The notes under the pieces: model-generated
What the model was told of the DNA's origin: nothing
Databases searched by the model: none
The model's input: only the letters and a program-made list of their open reading frames with translations
Made by a program: the position numbers and the translations under genes
Part shown: in pieces, positions 13,245 to 17,592 of the stretch
How the letters are laid out: each line of letters starts with the position of its first letter
How positions within the stretch are numbered: the first letter of the stretch is position 1
Origin: Clostridiales bacterium
GTDB taxonomy: Bacteria; Bacillota; Clostridia; Oscillospirales; Oscillospiraceae
DNA length: 17,592 nt
Assembly: GCA_004553545.1 (NCBI GenBank)
Contig: SFLD01000040.1
Span: 1-17,592, forward strand
Direction: 5' to 3'

Positions 13245-14903
13245 TCATTTCAGGATGGCGCCTTCGTCGGCGGAGCTCACCAGCTTCTGATACCGGGCCA
13301 GCCAGCCGCCCTTGACCCAGGACTCCGGCATCACCTGCTCCACCCGGCGGCGGGCGAACTCCGCCTCCGTGACGTGGGCGTGGATGGTGTAATGATCCAT
13401 GTCGATGTCGATGCGGTCGCCGTCCCGCAGAAGACCGATCTCGCCGCCGGCGGCGGCCTCCGGCGAGACATGGCCGATGGCCGCGCCACGGGAGGCACCG
13501 GAGAAGCGGCCGTCCGTCATCAGGGCCACCTCCCGGTCCAGCTTCATGCCCACGAGAGCCGAGGTGGGCACCAGCATCTCCCGCATGCCGGGACCGCCCT
13601 TGGGGCCCTCGTAGCGGATGACGACGATGTCGCCGGGGTGGATGGCCCCGCCGTAGATGGCCTGGACGGCGGCGTCCTCGCTGTCAAAGACCCGGGCGGT
13701 GCAGGAGTGGACCCGCATCTCCGGGGCCACGGCGCTGCGCTTCACCACGCAGCCGTTCTTGGCGATGTTGCCGAAGAGGAAGGCCAGGCCGCCGGTGGGG
13801 GAGTAGGGGTCCGAGAGGGGCCGGATGATCACCGGGTCCCGGTTCTCCGCGTGGGCGATGTTCTCCCCCAGGGTCATGCCGGTGACGGTGGGGACATCGG
13901 TGTCCAGGTATCCGGCGTCGGCGAGTTCCTTCATCACGGCGCTGACGCCGCCGGCGGCGTCCAGCTCCTCCATGAAGTGCTCCCCGGCGGGGGCCAGGTG
14001 GCAGAGGTTGGGGGTCTTCTCGCTGATCTCGTTGAAGAGCTTCAGGTCCAGAGAGATCCCCGCCTCGTGGGCGATGGCAGGCAGGTGCAGGGCGCTGTTG
14101 GTGGAGCAGCCCAGGGCCATGTCCACGGTGATGGCGTTGCGGAGGGAGCGCAGGGTCACGATGTTCCGGGGCCGGACGTCCCGGCGCACCAGGTCCATGA
14201 TGGCGGCGCCGGCGTGCTTGGCCAGCTGCAGCCGGGCGGAGTAGGGGGCGGGGATGGTGCCGTTGCCGGGCAGGGCCAGGCCCAGGGCCTCGCAGAGGCA
14301 GTTCATGGAGTTGGCGGTGAACATACCGGAGCAGGAGCCGCAGGTGGGGCAGCTGGCCTTCTCCCGGGCCCGGAGCTCGTCGGCGTCGATGAGCCCGGCC
14401 TTGTAGGCCCCCACCGCCTCGAACATCTGGGAGAGGCTGGTCTTCTTTCCGTTGACGCAGCCTGCCAGCATGGGCCCGCCGGAGCAGACCACGGTGGGGA
14501 TGTTCAGCCGCAGGGCGGCCATCACCATGCCGGGGACGATCTTGTCGCAGTTGGGCAGCAGCACGAGACCGTCGAAGCAGTGGGCGGCGGCCAGGGTCTC
14601 CACAGAGTCCGCGATGAGCTCCCGGGAGGCCAGGGAGTAGTGCATGCCCCGGTGGCCCATGATGATGCCGTCGCAGACGCCGATGGCGGGGACCTCCACC
14701 GGGGTGCCGCCGGCGGCGTAGATCCCGGCCTTCACGGCCTCCGCCAGCTTCCCGAGGTGCATATGGCCGGGAATGATCTCGCTCTTGGCGCTGACCACGC
14801 CGATGAGGGGACGCTCCAGCTCCTCCTCCGTGAATCCGGCGGCAAAGAAGAGGGAACGGTGGGGGGCCCGGTCCACCCCCTGGGTCACTTGATGGCTGTT
14901 CAT
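13245..14903 (-). CDS. ilvD: Dihydroxy-acid dehydratase
   Basis: IlvD dehydrates dihydroxy acids to 2-keto acids, the third common step of valine, isoleucine and leucine synthesis. The 552-residue protein has both family signatures: CDKIVPGM at 119-126, and GRFSGASRG at 466-474 followed by GHVSPEAA. Fe-S cysteines C119 and C191 (CGSCSG), metal ligand D78 (CDGI) and K121 are present. The segment IIPGH (43-47) has Gly where plant and mycobacterial-type enzymes have Cys (PCN). That fits the E. coli-like class, which carries an oxygen-sensitive [4Fe-4S] cluster. The ATG is seven bases after AAAGGAG. No ilvB, ilvN, ilvC or leu genes are adjacent; it pairs instead with the dipeptidase gene. Its promoter carries a palindrome likely bound by the divergent GntR regulator. 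Confidence 0.97.
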   Translation of the reverse strand: MNSHQVTQGVDRAPHRSLFFAAGFTEEELERPLIGVVSAKSEIIPGHMHLGKLAEAVKAGIYAAGGTPVEVPAIGVCDGIIMGHRGMHYSLASRELIADSVETLAAAHCFDGLVLLPNCDKIVPGMVMAALRLNIPTVVCSGGPMLAGCVNGKKTSLSQMFEAVGAYKAGLIDADELRAREKASCPTCGSCSGMFTANSMNCLCEALGLALPGNGTIPAPYSARLQLAKHAGAAIMDLVRRDVRPRNIVTLRSLRNAITVDMALGCSTNSALHLPAIAHEAGISLDLKLFNEISEKTPNLCHLAPAGEHFMEELDAAGGVSAVMKELADAGYLDTDVPTVTGMTLGENIAHAENRDPVIIRPLSDPYSPTGGLAFLFGNIAKNGCVVKRSAVAPEMRVHSCTARVFDSEDAAVQAIYGGAIHPGDIVVIRYEGPKGGPGMREMLVPTSALVGMKLDREVALMTDGRFSGASRGAAIGHVSPEAAAGGEIGLLRDGDRIDIDMDHYTIHAHVTEAEFARRRVEQVMPESWVKGGWLARYQKLVSSADEGAILK

Positions 14904-14919
14904 GGCAAGGCTCCTTTCA

Positions 14920-14940
14920 AAAATATGTCTAACATATTTT
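14920..14940. promoter_or_regulatory. 21-bp palindromic operator, GntR/FadR type
   Basis: AAAATATGT (14920-14928) and ACATATTTT (14932-14940) form a perfect inverted repeat around the three bases CTA. The core ATGT-N3-ACAT fits the FadR-subfamily pattern T-N-GT-N3-AC-N-A. It lies about 7 to 27 bases downstream of the predicted ilvD transcription start and between ilvD and the divergent gntR gene. Repression of ilvD by that regulator is inferred. Confidence 0.7.
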
Positions 14941-14953
14941 GCTTCTTGTACAC

Positions 14954-14982
14954 ATTTTAACCAGAGACCGGGCGCTTGTCAA
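14954..14982 (-). promoter_or_regulatory. Predicted sigma-A promoter of ilvD-pepD
   Basis: On the - strand, the consensus -35 TTGACA (14982-14977) and TAAAAT (14959-14954) are spaced by 17 bases. Such a strong promoter with a palindrome just after it suggests a repressed operon. Confidence 0.85.
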
Positions 14983-15021
14983 GGAGGAATTTGCCCTTCC
15001 CGCCGAAAATCCGGCAGCGGC

Positions 15022-15050
15022 TTGCCTTTTCGCGGGAAGCTCCGTATAAT
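15022..15050 (+). promoter_or_regulatory. Predicted sigma-A promoter of the GntR regulator gene
   Basis: TTGCCT (15022-15027) and the perfect -10 TATAAT (15045-15050) have a 17-base spacer. Transcription would begin near 15057, leaving a short leader before the GTG start. No copy of the 14920-14940 palindrome overlaps it. Confidence 0.85.
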
Positions 15051-15084
15051 AAGCGTAAAAAGAAGGAAAAGGAGCGCGGTGCGC

Positions 15085-15768
15085 GTGGAGAAACGGAATC
15101 TTGCCCAGCAGACGGCGGACAGCCTCTATGGCCGGATCGTCAACGGCGGGACCTGGGGGCCGGGGGACCGGCTGCCCAACGAGAATGAACTGGCGGAGCA
15201 GCTGGGGGTCAGCCGCGGCACCCTGCGGGAGGCCATCCGCCTGCTGACGGCCCAGGGCATCCTGACGGCCCAGAAGGGCCGGGGGACCTTCGTGGCGGAG
15301 AATGCCAGCCTGCCGGGGCGCTTTGACCTGGAAAACCTCCCGGTGGAGCGCTCCCGCCTGGCGGACCTCTTTGAGGCGCGGCTGCTGCTGGAGCCGGAGC
15401 TGGCGGCCCTGGCCTGCCGCCGGGCCAGCCGGGAGGAGCTGGAGCGCATCCTGGCCCTGGCGGAGCAGGTCCGGCAGGACATCCTGGCGGGGAACAACCG
15501 GACGGATTCCGACCAGCGCTTCCACCAGGCCATCGCCGCCGCCGCCCACAACGACTTCCTCTCCCACCTGAGCCCCATCATCAATCAGGCGGTGGCGGAG
15601 TCCCTGCGGCTCTCCGAGTATGAAAAGGCCCTCTCGGAGTGCACCCTCCAGGACCATGCTCTGCTGCTGACCTTCCTCCGGGACCGGGACGGGGCAGGGG
15701 CCAAGCGGGCCATGTACCTGCACCTCCGCCGGGCCATGGCCATCCTGGGCCTGCGGAAGCCGGACTGA
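15085..15768 (+). CDS. GntR-family transcriptional regulator, FadR (FCD) subfamily
   Basis: The 227-residue protein has an N-terminal GntR winged helix at about 5-70 (GDRLPNENELAEQLGVSRGT, then REAIRLLTAQGIL, ending GRGTFV). A C-terminal helical FCD domain covers about 90-220. Likely metal or effector residues are D143 and H147 (DQRFH), H191 (QDHALL) and H213 (YLHLRRAM), the pattern of FCD domains that bind a metal with a carboxylic acid. The effector is unknown; a branched-chain keto acid or related acid would fit the neighbour ilvD. The start is a GTG: 15085 is ten bases after AAGGAG, while GTG at 15079 is only four bases away and is less likely. The gene is divergent from ilvD and has its own terminator. 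Confidence 0.9.
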   Translation: MEKRNLAQQTADSLYGRIVNGGTWGPGDRLPNENELAEQLGVSRGTLREAIRLLTAQGILTAQKGRGTFVAENASLPGRFDLENLPVERSRLADLFEARLLLEPELAALACRRASREELERILALAEQVRQDILAGNNRTDSDQRFHQAIAAAAHNDFLSHLSPIINQAVAESLRLSEYEKALSECTLQDHALLLTFLRDRDGAGAKRAMYLHLRRAMAILGLRKPD

Positions 15769-15771
15769 AAG

Positions 15772-15815
15772 AAACAGCCTGCGGAAAAGGATCATTCCTT
15801 TTCCGCAGGCTGTTT
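15772..15815. terminator. Bidirectional intrinsic terminator between gntR and the ArsR-type gene
   Basis: A perfect 20-bp stem spans 15772-15791 and 15796-15815 around the loop TCAT. TTTT ends the + strand side. On the - strand the stem ends in TTTC, so it can stop both convergent transcripts. Confidence 0.93.
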
Positions 15816-15844
15816 TCTGAACGGGGCGCAGTGCTGGAGGGAGG

Positions 15845-16909
15845 TCACAGCAGCGTGTTGCTGAGGTTTTCCAGGAAGCTGCGGATGAACTCCTTGTTGA
15901 TGGAGTAGCTGACCCGGGGATTCTGCTTGTCCACGTGGATGAACCCGGCGCTGACGAGGGAGCTCATGTGGTGGGAAATGGTGCCGGGGGAGAGGCCGAT
16001 GCGCTCGGAGAGGTCCTGGCCGCAGAGAGGCTCCGCCTTGATGAGCTTGAGGATGTCCAGCCGCCGCTTGTCGGAGATGGCTTTCAGCCGGTCGCAGAGG
16101 TACTCGGTATTGTCGCTGTACTGCCGGATGAGTTTGCCCAGTTGATGGTGGCAGATGCCCAGAACGAAGTAGACCGAGCTCCCGGGGACCGTCTCGTCCC
16201 AGGTGATGCCGCAGCCGTTGAAGAAGGCGGCGCTGGGGCAGACCACCATGTTGTCCAGCGCGATGTGCTCCATGCCGAACTGCTGCGAGAAGTCGGCGGG
16301 CTCTCCGGCCAGGGCGGACTGGGTCTGAGCCAGCGTAGCCTGGAACTCCGCCTGGAGGGAGGCCTCCTGCTGCTGGATGACGGGGGTGCAGAGGGCCAGC
16401 AGCTCCTGATAGCAGCGGAGATAGCGCTCCGGCTGGCGCCAGAGCTGGGAGCAGAGCCACTTGGTCTGCTCGCTGCAGGGATAGACGGTGAGGAATTGCA
16501 GCAGGCTCTCAAAATCCCGCACCTCGGGCGGGAGATCCTGGCTGAGATTGAGCGTCAGGGCGATGAGATGCCGCAGGGTCTCCGGCTGAGAGAGGGCATT
16601 TTCCTGCTTCTCGGAGATCAGGTAGAAGAAGGCCCAGATGAGCCGGTGGTCATTGGGGGAGTTGGACTGGAAGAACGGCTTCAGCAGGTCCTCCCGCTCC
16701 GCCAGCACCGCCAGGACCGCTTCCTCCAGCGCCTGGACCGGCGCGACCAGGGAGGTGAGCGTCTCCAGGGGGATGCTGTATTTCATGGAGAGGCTTTCGC
16801 AGATGCCCTGCACGGAATTGGGGATGTTGGCCGGCTGCCCAAAGCAGCGCTCCAGGATAAAATTGAATTCCAGCATGGGATCGAAGGTGGATAGATACTG
16901 TACGCTCAT
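15845..16909 (-). CDS. Large transcriptional regulator with C-terminal ArsR-type winged helix
   Basis: The 354-residue protein carries a winged helix at about 273-340 (LKAISDKRRLDILKLIKA, then LCGQDLSERIGLSPGTISHH, then the wing VDKQNPRVSYSIN). This is typical of ArsR-family repressors. The remaining 260 residues are mostly helical and not recognised, with a CP-containing stretch (MVVCPSAAFFNGCG, 221-234) that might form part of a ligand pocket. Classical ArsR metal-site cysteines are not evident; GICHH at 251-255 and C296 are the only suggestive residues. I start at 16909 because AGGAGG (16921-16916) lies six bases upstream. It is divergent from the secreted-protein gene and could regulate it, which is unproven. 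No other gene shares its transcript. Confidence 0.85.
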   Translation of the reverse strand: MSVQYLSTFDPMLEFNFILERCFGQPANIPNSVQGICESLSMKYSIPLETLTSLVAPVQALEEAVLAVLAEREDLLKPFFQSNSPNDHRLIWAFFYLISEKQENALSQPETLRHLIALTLNLSQDLPPEVRDFESLLQFLTVYPCSEQTKWLCSQLWRQPERYLRCYQELLALCTPVIQQQEASLQAEFQATLAQTQSALAGEPADFSQQFGMEHIALDNMVVCPSAAFFNGCGITWDETVPGSSVYFVLGICHHQLGKLIRQYSDNTEYLCDRLKAISDKRRLDILKLIKAEPLCGQDLSERIGLSPGTISHHMSSLVSAGFIHVDKQNPRVSYSINKEFIRSFLENLSNTLL

Positions 16910-16948
16910 GGAGTGCCTCCTGTCGAGCTTGATCACGGATACCATACC

Positions 16949-16977
16949 ACTATACTATTGTAAATGGGAAATAGCAA
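16949..16977 (-). promoter_or_regulatory. Predicted sigma-A promoter of the ArsR-type gene
   Basis: On the - strand, TTGCTA (16977-16972) and TATAGT (16954-16949) are spaced by 17 bases. The -10 region also holds two near-identical heptamers (GTATAGT and GTATGGT) one base apart, which might be a regulator half-site pair. Confidence 0.7.
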
Positions 16978-17089
16978 GGAGAAAAACCAGCCCTCTTTGA
17001 AACTTGTCAAATGCGCACAAGAAACGCGGCGGGCAGATGGATTCTATTGCCATCAAAACAAGTTATAACTGTTTAAAGCAAAATAGTGA

Positions 17090-17118
17090 TTGACATTCGG
17101 GAGGTATCGGGGTAAACT
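17090..17118 (+). promoter_or_regulatory. Predicted sigma-A promoter of the secreted-protein gene
   Basis: The consensus TTGACA (17090-17095) and TAAACT (17113-17118) are spaced by 17 bases. Transcription would start near 17125, about 114 bases before the ATG. Confidence 0.8.
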
Positions 17119-17132
17119 GACATCAGTTTTAT

Positions 17133-17207
17133 TATCGGTTTGACAAACATCAAATCGATAGCAAAACGGACACGGGGAGGCGGAGACGCGGACACGGTTC
17201 CGTTTTG
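17133..17207 (+). promoter_or_regulatory. Structured 5' leader with two tandem hairpins
   Basis: The first hairpin pairs 17133-17143 with 17150-17160 (11 bp, one G-U in RNA, six-base loop CAAACA). One base later the second pairs CAAAACGGA (17162-17170) with TCCGTTTTG (17199-17207) around a 28-base loop. The nonamer CGGACACGG occurs twice (17167-17175 and 17189-17197), so the second stem could pair in alternative ways. The leader ends 15 bases before AAAGGAGAG. It matches no riboswitch class I can recognise. Confidence 0.5.
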
Positions 17208-17238
17208 ACTGAATTCAAAAGCAAAGGAGAGCGTCTGT

Positions 17239-17592
17239 ATGAAAATGGGCAAGCGTATTCTTGCACTGCTGCTTTGCATGGTGATGGTCCTATCCATTGC
17301 TGTCACCGGTGTCAGCGCAGCGGACAAGACCGGCGAAACGGCCAGCACACAGTGGCTGAAGCCGGAGTACACGGACGCCGTGGACACCGGCAGTGCCACC
17401 AGCACGGTCGATTTCAGCGGCGGTAACTGGACACTCAGCAAGGACAGCAGTGTTCAGTTGGAAGAGGGCGGCGATCTGCACGCTTCCACCGACCTGGTGG
17501 AGGTCATCGTCGTCATGGAGGAGCAGCCTCTCATCAAAGAGGCGGTGGAGGCCGGACTGGCCGGGGATATGCCCGCCTATCTGACCATGAGC
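17239..17592 (+). CDS. Secreted protein, N-terminal part; possibly a subtilisin-like (S8) protease precursor
   Basis: The gene runs off the window after 118 codons with no stop. The N-terminus is a clear Sec signal peptide: KMGKR, a hydrophobic core at 7-25, then VSAAD, giving cleavage after A27 or A28. The mature start is polar (Thr, Ser, Asp, Gly rich). The segment LVEVIVVMEEQPLIKEAVEAG (about residues 86-106), followed by YLTMS, resembles the I9-like propeptide region of exported S8 proteases of Firmicutes. No catalytic motif is within the window, so this call is tentative, and an S-layer or other surface protein is possible. The ATG is preceded by AAAGGAGAG (17223-17231). It has a strong promoter and a structured leader. 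Confidence 0.65.
   Translation, partial: MKMGKRILALLLCMVMVLSIAVTGVSAADKTGETASTQWLKPEYTDAVDTGSATSTVDFSGGNWTLSKDSSVQLEEGGDLHASTDLVEVIVVMEEQPLIKEAVEAGLAGDMPAYLTMS

Larger units (their letters stand above)
16910..17238. other. Intergenic region between the ArsR-type gene and the secreted-protein gene
   Basis: These 329 bases are clearly richer in A and T than the genes around them. They contain the ArsR-type promoter and about 110 bases without a recognised gene. An imperfect dyad (AAACA...TGTTT, 17056-17074) lies upstream of the next promoter. The promoter and the hairpin-rich leader of the secreted-protein gene complete the region. No ORF with a ribosome binding site was seen inside it. Confidence 0.75.

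Noticed and set aside
13374..14960. Long + strand open frame opposite ilvD
   Set aside because: The product is a Gly/Val/His/Asp-rich repeat-like string produced by the codon bias of ilvD; the real gene on the - strand explains the region fully.
14941..14960. T-box or leader peptide attenuator before ilvD
   Set aside because: The leader from the predicted start to the ATG is only about 45 bases and contains just the palindrome, too short for a T-box or an attenuator.
14902..15084. N-terminal extension of the GntR regulator reaching back to 14902
   Set aside because: The extension would cover the predicted gntR promoter and the ilvD operator, has no domain, and has no ribosome binding site; the winged helix begins right after the GTG at 15085.
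17004..17146. Possible invertible promoter: TTGTCAAA (17004-17011) and TTTGACAA (17139-17146) flank the secreted-protein promoter
   Set aside because: The repeats are only 8 bases, one arm is part of the leader hairpin, and no recombinase gene is in the window. Such short matches are expected by chance.

Overview
The window looks like the chromosome of a GC-rich member of the Clostridia. My best guess is the Oscillospiraceae (Flavonifractor/Lawsonibacter-like gut bacteria). This is inferred from gene order (spc and alpha ribosomal operons joined, a KOW-domain gene between map and infA, rpsD beside rpoA), strong GGAGG ribosome binding sites, sigma-A-type promoters and high-GC codon choice. No database search was possible. 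No tRNA, rRNA, CRISPR array, insertion sequence or phage gene was seen.

Region 1 (1-8844) is one long ribosomal protein operon on the + strand: rpsH-rplF-rplR-rpsE-rpmD-rplO-secY-adk-map-KOW gene-infA-rpmJ-rpsM-rpsK-rpsD-rpoA-rplQ. It ends at a strong intrinsic terminator. It encodes small- and large-subunit proteins, the membrane translocon channel, adenylate kinase, methionine aminopeptidase, initiation factor IF-1 and the RNA polymerase alpha subunit. Points of interest are an S5 protein that appears to lack about 20 residues near its C-terminus, and two intergenic hairpins around rpoA.

Region 2 (8845-11612) holds short independent units: an unrecognised tail-anchored zinc-ribbon protein, a NodB-type polysaccharide deacetylase that looks like a lipoprotein, secG on the - strand (the third SecYEG subunit, away from secY), and lexA. 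The lexA promoter carries a LexA-box-like operator over its -35 element and is followed by a leader with two hairpins. Each unit has a terminator, except that the deacetylase and secG share a convergent one.

Region 3 (11779-15815) looks like a small regulon. ilvD (dihydroxy-acid dehydratase) and a PepD-like dipeptidase form a - strand operon. A FadR-type GntR regulator is divergent from them. A 21-bp perfect palindrome with a GT-NNN-AC core lies just downstream of the consensus ilvD promoter, where a GntR repressor could block it.

Region 4 (15845-17592) has a convergent gene for a large ArsR-type winged-helix regulator. Divergent from it is the start of a secreted protein, cut by the window end, whose first residues resemble the propeptide region of subtilisin-like exported proteases. 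Its strong promoter is followed by a leader of about 115 nt with two tandem hairpins.

Most of the window is ordinary housekeeping DNA. The observations most worth a second look are the shortened S5, the ilvD-pepD/GntR switch, and the structured leader of the secreted protein.
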